Shown: positions 41,785 through 50,829 of the stretch, piece after piece
How positions within the stretch are numbered: position 1 is the first letter of the stretch
Layout of the letters: each line of letters starts with the position of its first letter
NCBI RefSeq assembly: GCF_031582885.1
Contig: NZ_CP133988.1
Coordinates: forward strand, 1,805,501 to 1,869,500
Reading direction: 5' to 3'
Origin: Streptococcus parasanguinis
Lineage (GTDB): Bacteria; Bacillota; Bacilli; Lactobacillales; Streptococcaceae
Length of the DNA stretch: 64,000 bases
The notes under the pieces: generated by a model
The model's input: the letters and a program-made list of their open reading frames with translations, nothing else
The model's database searches: none
What the model was told of the DNA's origin: nothing
Position numbers and translations under genes: made by a program

Positions 41785-41952
41785 TTGAAGATTAAAAACT
41801 TTCCGCCGTGAGAAAAGTGCTAGAAACAATCATGTTTCTAGCACTCGGGAGTTTTGGAACCTTAGGTCCAAAACTAAGTCATGGAACTTCTTTGAAGTTC
41901 GCTGACGTCCGTACTCACCTAAGGAAAGTTTTTTAGAAGACTTTATCTTCAA
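41785..41952. repeat. Folded palindromic element (MITE-like or structured RNA)
   Basis: About 168 bp without an ORF. The outer arms are inverted repeats: TTGAAGAT..AAAACTTTCC..GTGAG on the left and CTCAC..GGAAAGTTTT..ATCTTCAA on the right. Inside are three hairpins: a 28-nt one at 41817-41844 (GTGCTAGAAAC ... GTTTCTAGCAC), one at 41850-41875 (AGTTTTGGA ... TCCAAAACT) and one at 41884-41900 (GAACTTC-ttt-GAAGTTC). It does not match the BOX or RUP elements known to me. It could be a non-autonomous mobile repeat or a small RNA. Confidence 0.6.
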
Positions 41953-41956
41953 TCTG

Positions 41957-41984
41957 AAACCTTTCCAGACGGAAAGGTTTTTTT
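41957..41984 (+). terminator. Second terminator, near copy of the nrdF terminator
   Basis: AAACCTTTCC-agac-GGAAAGGTTTTTTT. Same stem as the terminator at 41691-41718, on the far side of the palindromic element. Confidence 0.85.
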
Positions 41985-42021
41985 GCTGCAATCTTTTTCT
42001 AATTGGATCTGCTTTTTTTTT

Positions 42022-42055
42022 GAAAAAAGAGGTTGGACAAACATCCAGCCTCTTC
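42022..42055 (-). terminator. Terminator of alaS
   Basis: Minus strand AGAGGCTGGA-tgtttg-TCCAACCTCT followed by TTTTT, directly after the alaS stop. Confidence 0.85.
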
Positions 42056-42061
42056 TGTTTA

Positions 42062-44680
42062 TTACAATTTACCTGCTACGGCATCCAACAATTCTTGGAT
42101 CTTCGCTTGGTTGCTTCCTCCTGCCATGGCCATGTCTGGTTTACCACCACCACGTCCATCGACGATTGGAGCCAATTCTTTGATCACATTACCTGCATGC
42201 ACATCTTTTGTCTTGCTAGCAACAAGGACGTTGACCTTGTCACCGATGGCTGCGACAAGAACAAGCACATCAGAGTAGTCTTTTTGTTTCCAGTTATCTG
42301 CAAAGGTACGAAGGGCACCTGCATCTGATACAGAAACTTGGCTGGCAATATAACGGTGTCCGTTTGCTTCTTGAACATTCTTGAAGACATCGCCTGCTGC
42401 CGCTGCTGCTGCTTTTTCCTTCAATTCTGCATTTTCTTTTTGCAATTGACGGAGTTGTTCCTGAAGACCTTCAACCTTGTGAGGGACTTCTTTGAGTTGA
42501 GGTGCTTTCAAGGTTGCTGCGACTGCTTTCAGTGCATCTTCTTGTTCACGATAAGCTTCAAAGGCTTCCTTACCGGTCACTGCCAAGATACGACGAGTTC
42601 CTGATCCGATCCCTTCTTCTTTGACAATCTTGAAGAGACCAATTTCAGAAGTGTTGCCTACGTGAGTACCACCACAGAGCTCAACAGAGTAATCACCGAT
42701 CGTTACAACACGGACTTCTTTACCGTATTTTTCACCAAAGAGGGCCATGGCTCCCATTTCTTTAGCAGTATCGATATCTGTTTCAATCGTTTCGACTGCG
42801 ATCGCTTCCCAAATCTTTTCATTGACTTGTTGTTCAATAGCGCGCAATTCTTCAGGAGTTACGGCTTGGAAGTGGGTAAAGTCAAAGCGAAGGAATTCTA
42901 CTTCGTTGAGAGATCCTGCTTGGGTTGCGTGGTTACCAAGGATATTGTGAAGAGCGGCATGGAGCAAGTGAGTTGCAGTGTGGTTCTTCATGACACGATG
43001 ACGACGATTGGTATCGATCGCCAAGGTGTATTCTTGGTTCAAGGCAAGAGGAGCAAGAACTTCAACAGTATGAAGTGGTTGTCCATTTGGTGCTTTTTGA
43101 ACATCTGTCACCGTCGCTACGACGTTTCCTGCAGCATCCAAGATTTGACCATGGTCCGCAACTTGTCCACCCATTTCAGCGTAGAATGGAGTTTCTGCAA
43201 AGATCAGTGATGCAGTTCCTTCTGAAACAGCCTCTACTTCTGCATTGTCCGCTACGATAGCCACCAACTTAGAAGGCAATTGGCTAGCATTGTAGTTGAA
43301 GCTACTTTCAACTGTAATGTTTTGAAGGGTTTCATTTTGCATCCCCATAGATCCACCTTTGACAGCAGATGCACGCGCACGTTCTTGTTGTTCCTTCATG
43401 GCTGCTTCGAAGCCTTCACGATCGACAGTCATTCCAGCTTCTTCAGCGATTTCTTCTGTCAATTCTACTGGGAATCCGTATGTATCATAAAGTTTAAAGA
43501 CATCTTGACCAGCAATCACTGTTTGACCTTTGGCTTTCAAGTCTTCAACGATGGTTTGGGCAAAGTGTTGACCTGAGTGAAGAGTGCGGGCAAATGACTC
43601 TTCTTCGCTCTTCACGATTTTTTCGATAAAATCACGTTTTTCAAGCACTTCTGGGTAGTAGCTTTCCATGATTTTTCCAACAGTTGGAACGAGTTTGTAA
43701 AGGAAAGGCTCGTTGATACCCAATTTTTGACCATGCATAGAGGCACGACGGAGCAAACGACGAAGGACATAACCACGACCTTCATTTCCAGGAAGAGCAC
43801 CATCCCCAATCGCAAATGAAAGCGAACGGATGTGGTCTGCAATGACCTTGAAGCTCATGTTGTCGCCATCTTGGTCATAGACCTTACCAGACAACTTCTC
43901 AACTTCACGAATGATTGGCATGAAGAGGTCTGTTTCAAAGTTTGTCTTAGCCCCTTGGATAACGGCTACCAAACGCTCTAAACCAGCGCCCGTATCAATG
44001 TTCTTGTGTGGCAATTCCTTGTATTCACTACGAGGTACAGATGGGTCAGCGTTAAATTGTGACAAGACGATGTTCCAGATTTCGATATAACGATCGTTTT
44101 CGATATCTTCTGCAAGCAGACGAAGACCGATGTTTTCAGGGTCAAAGGCTTCTCCACGGTCAAAGAAGATTTCTGTATCTGGTCCAGAAGGCCCCGCACC
44201 GATTTCCCAGAAGTTGTCTTCGATTGGGATCAAGTGACTTGGATCTACCCCAACAGCGATCCAACGGTTGTATGAATCCTTGTCGTCAGGGTAATAAGTC
44301 ATGTAAAGTTTGTCTTTAGGGAAGTCAAACCATTCAGGGCTTGTCAAAAGCTCATAAGCCCAGGTAATGGCTTCATCTCGGAAGTAATCTCCGATAGAGA
44401 AGTTCCCCAACATTTCAAACATGGTATGGTGACGGGCAGTTTTCCCTACGTTTTCGATATCGTTGGTACGGATGGCTTTTTGAGCATTGGTAATCCGTGG
44501 ATTTTCAGGTTTGATAGTTCCATCGAAGTATTTTTTAAGAGTGGCAACCCCTGAGTTGATCCACAAAAGGGTTGGATCGTTTACTGGAACCAAGCTAACA
44601 GATGGTTCTACAGAGTGGCCTTTGCTTGCCCAGAAATCAAGCCACATTTGGCGGACTTGTGCACTAGATAATTGTTTCAT
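42062..44680 (-). CDS. alaS: Alanyl-tRNA synthetase
   Basis: Charges tRNA-Ala. 872 aa in the standard order: class II catalytic core (about 1-400; [13 protein letters not shown] near residue 75), editing domain with HTATHLL near 565 and CGGTH near 668, then the C-terminal coiled coil and DHHA1-type domain ending [15 protein letters not shown]. It lies 24 nt downstream of the LURP-one-like gene and behind the Ala T-box, so its level is tied to charging of tRNA-Ala. Confidence 0.98.
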   Translation of the reverse strand: MKQLSSAQVRQMWLDFWASKGHSVEPSVSLVPVNDPTLLWINSGVATLKKYFDGTIKPENPRITNAQKAIRTNDIENVGKTARHHTMFEMLGNFSIGDYFRDEAITWAYELLTSPEWFDFPKDKLYMTYYPDDKDSYNRWIAVGVDPSHLIPIEDNFWEIGAGPSGPDTEIFFDRGEAFDPENIGLRLLAEDIENDRYIEIWNIVLSQFNADPSVPRSEYKELPHKNIDTGAGLERLVAVIQGAKTNFETDLFMPIIREVEKLSGKVYDQDGDNMSFKVIADHIRSLSFAIGDGALPGNEGRGYVLRRLLRRASMHGQKLGINEPFLYKLVPTVGKIMESYYPEVLEKRDFIEKIVKSEEESFARTLHSGQHFAQTIVEDLKAKGQTVIAGQDVFKLYDTYGFPVELTEEIAEEAGMTVDREGFEAAMKEQQERARASAVKGGSMGMQNETLQNITVESSFNYNASQLPSKLVAIVADNAEVEAVSEGTASLIFAETPFYAEMGGQVADHGQILDAAGNVVATVTDVQKAPNGQPLHTVEVLAPLALNQEYTLAIDTNRRHRVMKNHTATHLLHAALHNILGNHATQAGSLNEVEFLRFDFTHFQAVTPEELRAIEQQVNEKIWEAIAVETIETDIDTAKEMGAMALFGEKYGKEVRVVTIGDYSVELCGGTHVGNTSEIGLFKIVKEEGIGSGTRRILAVTGKEAFEAYREQEDALKAVAATLKAPQLKEVPHKVEGLQEQLRQLQKENAELKEKAAAAAAGDVFKNVQEANGHRYIASQVSVSDAGALRTFADNWKQKDYSDVLVLVAAIGDKVNVLVASKTKDVHAGNVIKELAPIVDGRGGGKPDMAMAGGSNQAKIQELLDAVAGKL

Positions 44681-44704
44681 ATTTGTCTCCTAATTTCTTT
44701 AAGA

Positions 44705-45190
44705 TTAATTTGCGCTAGCTTCTAACATTTCGACATAATCGATGGCGACACACAGTGAGATGACTAAATCAGCGTATTCATCCTCATACACCGATACTTG
44801 ATAAGTAGAGGTTAGATGAAAGAGTTCCTTGCTAATCTCAGCGACGATTTGATCCCGATCATCAAACAATTTGAATTCTAGGTCCCAGATATTTCCTTGT
44901 ACCCTCAGTCCCAAATCTTCGATATCGTATTTGTCTCTAAAGAGCGTCAGTTTTTTATGGATAAAAAAGCGGTCCCCATCCTTCAACTCAACCACAAATT
45001 TGGGAAGAAAGCTGATTGTTTTTTTAGTAATGTGGCTCACTTCTTGTCCATTCTTATCATAGATGGTAAAAGTCTTGGGAATCTTAAGAAAAGATCCCTC
45101 AACCTGGTACTCAACATTTCCCAACTCATCTTTGATATCGAACCGCTCGCCACCCAATCGAAATTTTTGTTTCACTTGATAGGTTCGCAT
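44705..45190 (-). CDS. LURP-one-related (YxjI-like) protein
   Basis: 161 aa from ATG at 45190 (MRTYQVKQKF), preceded by AAAGGAG; a longer reading would enter the T-box leader and is rejected. Beta-strand-rich with regularly alternating hydrophobic residues and two parallel halves, the tubby-like LURP-one fold (for example FDIKDELGNVEYQVEG and DIEDLGLRVQGNIWD). The function is unknown. It shares the alanine T-box transcript with alaS. Confidence 0.8.
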   Translation of the reverse strand: MRTYQVKQKFRLGGERFDIKDELGNVEYQVEGSFLKIPKTFTIYDKNGQEVSHITKKTISFLPKFVVELKDGDRFFIHKKLTLFRDKYDIEDLGLRVQGNIWDLEFKLFDDRDQIVAEISKELFHLTSTYQVSVYEDEYADLVISLCVAIDYVEMLEASAN

Positions 45191-45244
45191 CTTTTGATCT
45201 CCTTTAAAAAGCTCCAGACAACTGCCCACAAACAAAAGACAAGC

Positions 45245-45409
45245 CACTAAACGAAGGGCGAAAAACCGCGGTACCACCTTCATTCAATGAACTTGTCATT
45301 CTTCATTTTGTATGCAATTGTCTCAGCCGAGTAGCAAAATCATTTCTCTTCCATGGCTCGCACCCCCGCCACTTCTCTGATTCCGAGTAACAATGATTTA
45401 TTCTCAACT
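45245..45409 (-). promoter_or_regulatory. T-box riboswitch, alanine specifier
   Basis: The leader has the T-box AAGGTGGTACCGCGG at 45266-45280 and the stem I motif GGGGTGCGAGCC. The base of stem I is AGUUGAG/CUCGGCU and the upper helix AAUCAUU/AAUGAUU. The specifier loop between them ends UUGCUA, placing GCU (Ala) at 45333-45335 followed by the usual A. This agrees with the downstream alaS. The terminator hairpin is weak: no long U run was seen. Confidence 0.88.
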
Positions 45410-45414
45410 ATTTC

Positions 45415-45443
45415 ATTATACAAGTTCCAAAAGGAACCGTCAA
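45415..45443 (-). promoter_or_regulatory. Promoter of the T-box-alaS transcript
   Basis: Minus strand TTGACG (45438-45443), 17-bp spacer, TATAAT (45415-45420). The -35 abuts the prsA stop codon; the spacer contains the dyad GTTCC-tttt-GGAAC. Confidence 0.8.
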
Positions 45444-46388
45444 CTATTTTTTAGATGATGAGCTGCTATCGCTCGTTTGAACACCGATATTTTGCAAATA
45501 TTGGTTAAATGTTGATTTGAAGGCATCATCTTTGACCTTGATATTGGCATTGGTCATCGCTTTTGCAATAATGCTACGGATGTAGTTGGTATCTTGCTTA
45601 CGACCGTCAACAATGATCTCTTTCAAACGTTTTTCGTATTTCTTCCAGTCAGAACCTTTTTCTGTCTTCTTATTCAATTTGACAATATAGTAGCTAGCAG
45701 AATAGTTTTGACCTGCTGAAACTGTGATCACATCTGAAATCCCATTTTCATCCAACTTAAAGGCAGCTTCTTTGACTTGAGATGGAATATCTGCTGTTCC
45801 TGAATCGAACTTAACTTCGCCACCTTTGTCTTTTGTAGTAGTATCTGTTGAATTGTCTTTGGCGATTTGGGCAAAGTCTGCACCTTCCGCTTTAGCTGCT
45901 TCCAACACTTCTTTTGCTTTGTCTTCTGAATCTAACTTGATAATTTGTGCTGTTACTTCTGGTGTGTAAGATTCAAAAGCCGCCTTGTAGTCAGACTCTT
46001 TGATATCTTTCTTAGCAGCTTGGTTGACTGCATATTCTAACAACATATTGCTACGGATTTGTTTCTTCGCTGTTTCTTCCGTCAAGCCTTGTTGCGCCAA
46101 GTAAGCATCGAATCGGTTCCCCAATTGTTTCTTTTGTTTAGCCAATTCTTTATCGACTTCTTTATCGGAAACTTTTGATCCATATTCTTTTTCAAAGACT
46201 TTATTGATGGTCATTTGGAAAAGAACTTGTTGAGCACCTTGGTTGGTTTTGATTTCATTATAGAAATCAGAAACTGTGATCGTGTCCCCTTTCATGGTCA
46301 CGATATCTTTGTTTGTGCCATTGGCACACGCTGCTAGTGTTACGACTGATAGCAAGGTCACAGCACCCGCTACAAGTTTTTTCTTCAT
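45444..46388 (-). CDS. prsA: Foldase lipoprotein PrsA
   Basis: Extracellular peptidyl-prolyl isomerase lipoprotein that helps exported proteins fold. 314 aa. Lipobox TLAACANG (Cys21), a parvulin-type PPIase core in the middle (DFAQIAKDNSTDTTTKDKGG near residue 170), and a Ser-rich end (SDSSSSSKK). The order pepF, O-methyltransferase, prsA, then the alaS locus is that of pneumococcus. Confidence 0.95.
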   Translation of the reverse strand: MKKKLVAGAVTLLSVVTLAACANGTNKDIVTMKGDTITVSDFYNEIKTNQGAQQVLFQMTINKVFEKEYGSKVSDKEVDKELAKQKKQLGNRFDAYLAQQGLTEETAKKQIRSNMLLEYAVNQAAKKDIKESDYKAAFESYTPEVTAQIIKLDSEDKAKEVLEAAKAEGADFAQIAKDNSTDTTTKDKGGEVKFDSGTADIPSQVKEAAFKLDENGISDVITVSAGQNYSASYYIVKLNKKTEKGSDWKKYEKRLKEIIVDGRKQDTNYIRSIIAKAMTNANIKVKDDAFKSTFNQYLQNIGVQTSDSSSSSKK

Positions 46389-46423
46389 GAAAATTATTCT
46401 CCGTTCCTTTTTAAACTTCTTCT

Positions 46424-46432
46424 ATTTTACCA
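46424..46432 (-). promoter_or_regulatory. Extended -10 promoter of prsA
   Basis: Minus strand TG-G-TAAAAT with the hexamer at 46424-46429, about 36 nt before the prsA start. Confidence 0.5.
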
Positions 46433-46460
46433 CAAATTAGAGAGAATACCTTAAATTTAC

Positions 46461-47180
46461 CTAAAAAGAGCTAGGATCTGGCAAGGTTACCGTCTCTGCA
46501 TTTTTCCGAATCATCAAAATACCATCTCCAAGTGGCACCAAACTAGCGGTCAAATCTGGATGATTGAGAGTCGCATGAAAGAGGTTCTGAAGCCCCCGGT
46601 AAATGGTTCGTTGCCCACGACGCACTTCCATGATGTCCTTGGCAACATCTCCTCCTTGGAAAATATCATCCAATACCACGACTCCCCCAACCTCTAAGAG
46701 TTCGAGAATTCGTGGCAAAAAGACGATGTACTTAGACTTAGCAGAGTCCATGAAGACAAAGTCATAGGTCTCTGTCAAATCCTGCAAAACATCTACTGCA
46801 TCTCCTTCAAGCAAGGTGATTTGTTTTCTCTGATCGTATTTAGCCAGATTTTCCTTAGCAAAGCCAATCATCTCTTCATTCCGATCAATAGTGGTAATTT
46901 GTGCATCGGGAGCATTTTCGGCCATTAAGAGCGCTGAAAATCCAATTGCTGTCCCAATTTCCAGGATTTTCTTTGGTTGTAGGGCTTGCAGGAGTAGTCT
47001 AAAGTAAGCTACCGTTTCATGCGGAATAATCGGAATATTTTCCTTGCGGGCGAATGCTTCTAACTCCTCCAAGGCACCTGCTACCGGTTTTTGACGCGTG
47101 CGCATAAAGTCAACGATCTCGTCTTTAACCACTGGCCGGCGCATATTGTGGTTGGCATTTTTACTATAAGACTCTACCAT
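46461..47180 (-). CDS. SAM-dependent O-methyltransferase (family 3)
   Basis: 239 aa. Class I methyltransferase fold: SAM motif ILEIGTAIGFSALLMA near residue 75, acidic loop ITTIDRNEE, and FVFMDSAKSKY near 140, as in the catechol O-methyltransferase-like/tRNA 5-hydroxyuridine methyltransferase (TrmR) group. It starts one base after the pepF stop region, so the two are likely co-expressed. The substrate could be tRNA wobble uridine; this is inference from family likeness. Confidence 0.85.
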   Translation of the reverse strand: MVESYSKNANHNMRRPVVKDEIVDFMRTRQKPVAGALEELEAFARKENIPIIPHETVAYFRLLLQALQPKKILEIGTAIGFSALLMAENAPDAQITTIDRNEEMIGFAKENLAKYDQRKQITLLEGDAVDVLQDLTETYDFVFMDSAKSKYIVFLPRILELLEVGGVVVLDDIFQGGDVAKDIMEVRRGQRTIYRGLQNLFHATLNHPDLTASLVPLGDGILMIRKNAETVTLPDPSSF

Positions 47181-47181
47181 C

Positions 47182-48984
47182 TTATGCGAGTCCTAATTTT
47201 TCTACTAGGGCTTCAAATTCATTCAACCGACGTTCAAAGACCGCAAAGGCTGCGTCCAAGTAGTCTTCTTTTTCCATATCCACACCTGCTTTGCGGATGA
47301 CATTGAGTGGATAGTCAGAATTTCCAGCCTTCAAGTAGTCGATATATTTACCACGATCTTCTTGTGTTCCATGAACAATCTTTTCAGCTAAGGCTGAAGC
47401 TGCTGCAAAACCTGTTGAATATTGGAAGACATAGTAGTTATAGTAGAAGTGAGGAATCCGAGCCCATTCATATTGGATCTCAGGGTTGTCTTCTTTTGAA
47501 AGGCCATAGTATTTTTCATTGAGCTCTGCATAGAGGTTGTTTAAGAATTCACTAGTCAAAACGGTACCTTCTTGGTCTGCTTTATGGATAGCATGCTCAA
47601 ATTCAGCAAACTGCGTTTGACGGAAGACAGTTCCACGGAAGCCATCCAAGAAGTGATTCAAAATAGCAAAGCGAGTTGCATCGTCTTCTACTTCTTCTAA
47701 CAGACGTTCAGTCAGGATATTTTCATTGGTTGTAGAGGCGATTTCAGCAAGGAAGATGGAATAGTCCCCATAGACGTAAGGCTGGGTTTCACGGGTATAG
47801 CTAGAATGCATACTGTGACCAGTTTCATGCACCAAGGTGAAGAGATTATCCAATGTATCTTGCCAGTTCAACAACATGAAGGCATTGGTATCATAAGAAC
47901 CACCTGAATAAGCACCTGAGCGTTTTCCTTGGTTGACATGCACATCAATCCACCGTTCGCTGAAGGCTCGTTTTACACGAGAAAGGTAGTCCTCACCCAA
48001 AACAGCCAAGACTTCTTCTGCTTTGGCCAATGATTCTTCATAGGTAAACTTGTAGTCTGTATCGGATAATGGCGTATACATATCGTACATCTTCAAGTCT
48101 GAGATTCCAAGAATTTTTGAACGCAATTGCACATAGCGTTGCAAGAGTGGCAAATGTTTGTTCACAGCTGCTACCAAGCTATCATAAACACTTTCTGGTA
48201 CAAAGTTTTCAGAAAGAGCCGCTTCACGGGCAGATGAGAATTTGCGAACTTTGGCATTAAAGTTGTGAACTTTCACATTGGTTTGCAAGGTTTTAGCATA
48301 GGTATGTTGGTACTGTTCATAGACCTTGTAGAGACCTTCGTAAGCTTCTTTACGAACGGCACGATCTTTTGATTCTACCAAAGAAATATAGTTTCCATGG
48401 GTTAATTGAACTTCTTCGCCCTTGTCATCATGTACAGTTGGGAAAACAATATCTGCATTGTCCAAGATTTCAAAAGTTTCACCACCTGCCGCAAAGATCT
48501 CACCAGCTCCTGCAAGTAATTCCTCTTCTTTTTGAGACAAGACATGTTCTTTTTTCTCTAGCAAACGATCAAAATAATGACCATATTGTTCTAAGGCTGG
48601 AACCTCACTCACAAAGGCTTTGTATTGCTCATCCGTAATGGCCATGAATTCAGGCTCATAGAAGGCAAAGGTTTCACCTAACAAGCTATAAAGAGACATC
48701 CCTTTTGATTGGTACTCTTGGTATTTAGCCACTCGTGTATCTTGGTCATTTTTCATATGAGCATAGACGTAGACCTTTTCTAAGCGACGGCTCAATTCCA
48801 AATATGCATTGGTTGTATCCAACAGTGTTTGCGCTGAATCCAACAAATGGCCAGCATAGTGGCTTGCTGCTTTAATATCTGCAGCTAAGCTTGCTGCTTC
48901 TTCTTCCCAAGCTTGATCTGTCGCAAAAATTGTCGACAAATCCCATTGGTATTTTTCATCAATTTCATTACGTTGTTTTACCAT
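47182..48984 (-). CDS. pepF: Oligoendopeptidase F
   Basis: Cytosolic M3B zinc peptidase acting on oligopeptides. 600 aa. The zinc motif HETGHSMHS is near residue 387, with the third ligand Glu about 25 residues later in ASTTNENIL. The N-terminus [16 protein letters not shown] is typical. GGAGG site and extended -10 (TG-C-TAAAAT) upstream. Confidence 0.96.
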   Translation of the reverse strand: MVKQRNEIDEKYQWDLSTIFATDQAWEEEAASLAADIKAASHYAGHLLDSAQTLLDTTNAYLELSRRLEKVYVYAHMKNDQDTRVAKYQEYQSKGMSLYSLLGETFAFYEPEFMAITDEQYKAFVSEVPALEQYGHYFDRLLEKKEHVLSQKEEELLAGAGEIFAAGGETFEILDNADIVFPTVHDDKGEEVQLTHGNYISLVESKDRAVRKEAYEGLYKVYEQYQHTYAKTLQTNVKVHNFNAKVRKFSSAREAALSENFVPESVYDSLVAAVNKHLPLLQRYVQLRSKILGISDLKMYDMYTPLSDTDYKFTYEESLAKAEEVLAVLGEDYLSRVKRAFSERWIDVHVNQGKRSGAYSGGSYDTNAFMLLNWQDTLDNLFTLVHETGHSMHSSYTRETQPYVYGDYSIFLAEIASTTNENILTERLLEEVEDDATRFAILNHFLDGFRGTVFRQTQFAEFEHAIHKADQEGTVLTSEFLNNLYAELNEKYYGLSKEDNPEIQYEWARIPHFYYNYYVFQYSTGFAAASALAEKIVHGTQEDRGKYIDYLKAGNSDYPLNVIRKAGVDMEKEDYLDAAFAVFERRLNEFEALVEKLGLA

Positions 48985-49056
48985 TTCGATTAATCCTCCA
49001 ATGGTACTATTTTAGCATAAAAATGAACATTTCGGGAGGATTTCTATCTTAGAAAG

Positions 49057-50007
49057 TTAGCTTTTCTGCTGAGCATAAAAACGTGGGGGATAAAGGATCT
49101 GAACAGGTTGGATCCCTTGCGACTGATAATAGGTCATAAACTGCTGGTAGTAATCTTCTACATCCTCTTCAATTTGAAGTAAGTTCTGTGAAAGGATCGG
49201 ACGACAAAGAGGATAAAAGAAATCTAGCCCCAGTTCCATCAGATGGTGTCCCTGCAAATAGAGTTCTTCCTGAAGTTTCAGCCACTTTGGGTGACGATAA
49301 AAGAGTTGCTGCTGGATATACGTTAAAAATGTACGATCGAGCTCGACTGCCATTTGCTGCATGGATTGCGAAAGATAAGGGGTTCGTAAGACTTCCAGTA
49401 AAGACTTTTGACCAAAAGGGAAAATTTCTGTTTGATAATGCAATCGTCCTCGTAAATCCTCATGAATGAGGTATTGCAAACGTAGCTCTTTCTTTGTCAG
49501 ATCCAATTCCCAAAGATGGAACCCGCGATTCTGACTAAAATAAAGAAAGCCAGCCTGCAGCTTTGTTAGTCTTTTCTTGAGCCACAAATTTTTACCAAGT
49601 AACCAATAGACCTGGTAACCATGGGATCGATAAGCATCACTTCTCTCCTTCAAGCGTTCTAAAGATAGGGAGCTGCACTGCACTTCCAAAGCTAAGTTCT
49701 TGTCTACTACCAAAAGATCGGCAATTTGTTGAAAGTCTGCTAAATAACTTTCTACCTCTGTTTTAGACTCCCTAGAGGCCCAGTTATAAAGACTTGCTTT
49801 CAATTCCAGATGTTCAAAACTCTCCGCTTCGTGATGATAGGGACAATGCTGTAATTCTACATGAGCAAAATGAGCCCTTAGAACCGAGCCATTTTTTAGA
49901 CGCACTGGACTATGACAAGCCAAGCAATAGAAGGGACCTTCTGTCACAGCTGGGATCTCTTCCATACAGTTCCACCGCTTTTGATTGTTATCCATGGCAA
50001 TAAACAT
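49057..50007 (-). CDS. coiA: Competence protein CoiA
   Basis: Late competence protein needed for recombination of incoming DNA. 316 aa. An N-terminal zinc-finger-like segment (FYCLACHSPVRLK...HFAH) is followed by a nuclease-like core with DLLVV and ALEVQCS (an ExQ version of the PD-(D/E)xK fold), then a helical C-terminus. GGAGG site before ATG at 50007. A degenerate ComX box lies upstream. It fits with endA elsewhere in the window as DNA-uptake machinery. Confidence 0.93.
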   Translation of the reverse strand: MFIAMDNNQKRWNCMEEIPAVTEGPFYCLACHSPVRLKNGSVLRAHFAHVELQHCPYHHEAESFEHLELKASLYNWASRESKTEVESYLADFQQIADLLVVDKNLALEVQCSSLSLERLKERSDAYRSHGYQVYWLLGKNLWLKKRLTKLQAGFLYFSQNRGFHLWELDLTKKELRLQYLIHEDLRGRLHYQTEIFPFGQKSLLEVLRTPYLSQSMQQMAVELDRTFLTYIQQQLFYRHPKWLKLQEELYLQGHHLMELGLDFFYPLCRPILSQNLLQIEEDVEDYYQQFMTYYQSQGIQPVQILYPPRFYAQQKS

Positions 50008-50029
50008 CGCCCCACCTCCTCATCTATAT

Positions 50030-50037
50030 CATTCGAA
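50030..50037 (-). promoter_or_regulatory. Probable ComX (cin) box of coiA
   Basis: Minus strand TTCGAATG after a run of eight Ts, compared with the consensus TACGAATA. The core CGAAT and T-rich upstream stretch are kept, and the distance to the start (22 nt) suits a ComX promoter. Confidence 0.6.
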
Positions 50038-50047
50038 AAAAAATAAG

Positions 50048-50074
50048 AAAAAGGCTGGAAATTCCAACCTTTTC
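50048..50074 (-). terminator. Terminator of the lipoprotein gene
   Basis: Minus strand AAAGGTTGGAA-tt-TCCAGCCTTTTTC hairpin just after the stop at 50081. Confidence 0.83.
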
Positions 50075-50080
50075 TTCCTT

Positions 50081-50662
50081 TTATTCTTCAGAATCTGAAT
50101 CTGAATCATCACTGTCGTCATCTGCAACAGGAGATTTACTCAATTCTTTCTGCATATCTTTCAATTCTTTACGACGACTTTCCAACTCGTCTCGAGCATC
50201 TTTCAAGATTTCGATCAAAGCTTCACGGTCTTCTTTAGGAACGACTGTACTATCTGAACCGATGCTTTCCAAACCTTCATTAAAGATATCTTTTTGGTTT
50301 TCTAATTCTTGCTTCAAGGCACTAATCGTTGCATCGTATTGTTCTTTTGCGGAACCTGTCACTGAAGAGCCTGCTTCTTCCGTAAGAGAAACTGTCTGAT
50401 CCATTAATTTTGCATACAACTTTTTGAAGTCGCCCACTGTTTTTGCCTTACTGATGTCCTCATCTGTAACGACACTTGAAGTTGACCCTTTTTCTGAATC
50501 TGTTGAAGTATCCTTACTTTTTGTAGTGTTGGCAGATTTGCTCGTCACTTTAGTAGTTGATTGACTATTTGAAGTTTCCTTCTTTGTTTCTTGCTTATTT
50601 GAACAAGCAGCTAGGGAAACAATCGTCAAAAGAGCAGCTGTCGATAGGATCATTTTTTTCAT
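50081..50662 (-). CDS. Hypothetical lipoprotein
   Basis: 193 aa. Signal peptide with lipobox SLAACSNK (Cys20), then a Ser/Thr/Lys-rich linker (about 21-70), a helical segment with heptad-like charge (about 70-170; DISKAKTVGDFKKLYAKLM, then ARDELESRRKELKDMQKEL) and an acidic Asp/Ser tail. No family recognised. Single gene with its own terminator. Confidence 0.8.
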   Translation of the reverse strand: MKKMILSTAALLTIVSLAACSNKQETKKETSNSQSTTKVTSKSANTTKSKDTSTDSEKGSTSSVVTDEDISKAKTVGDFKKLYAKLMDQTVSLTEEAGSSVTGSAKEQYDATISALKQELENQKDIFNEGLESIGSDSTVVPKEDREALIEILKDARDELESRRKELKDMQKELSKSPVADDDSDDSDSDSEE

Positions 50663-50748
50663 AAAATGGTCTCCTTTATTTTTATTTTACCTCATTCTAC
50701 CATCGAATACTTTGACTGTCAAATTAATCACTAGTTCTTAATATTAGC

Positions 50749-50794
50749 AAAAAAGTTGGACAAAACACTGTGAAATCAGTGTTTCTGTCCAACT
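50749..50794 (-). terminator. Terminator of the MFS gene
   Basis: Minus strand AGTTGGACAgAAACACTG ... CAGTGTTTtGTCCAACT followed by TTTTTT; a long, stable stem. Confidence 0.92.
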
Positions 50795-50829
50795 CCTCGA
50801 TGATTAGTCATACAATTGTAACAATTTCA

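Noticed and set aside
45191..45283. N-terminal extension of the LURP-one-like protein
   Set aside because: It lies in the T-box leader; a good RBS precedes the ATG at 45190.
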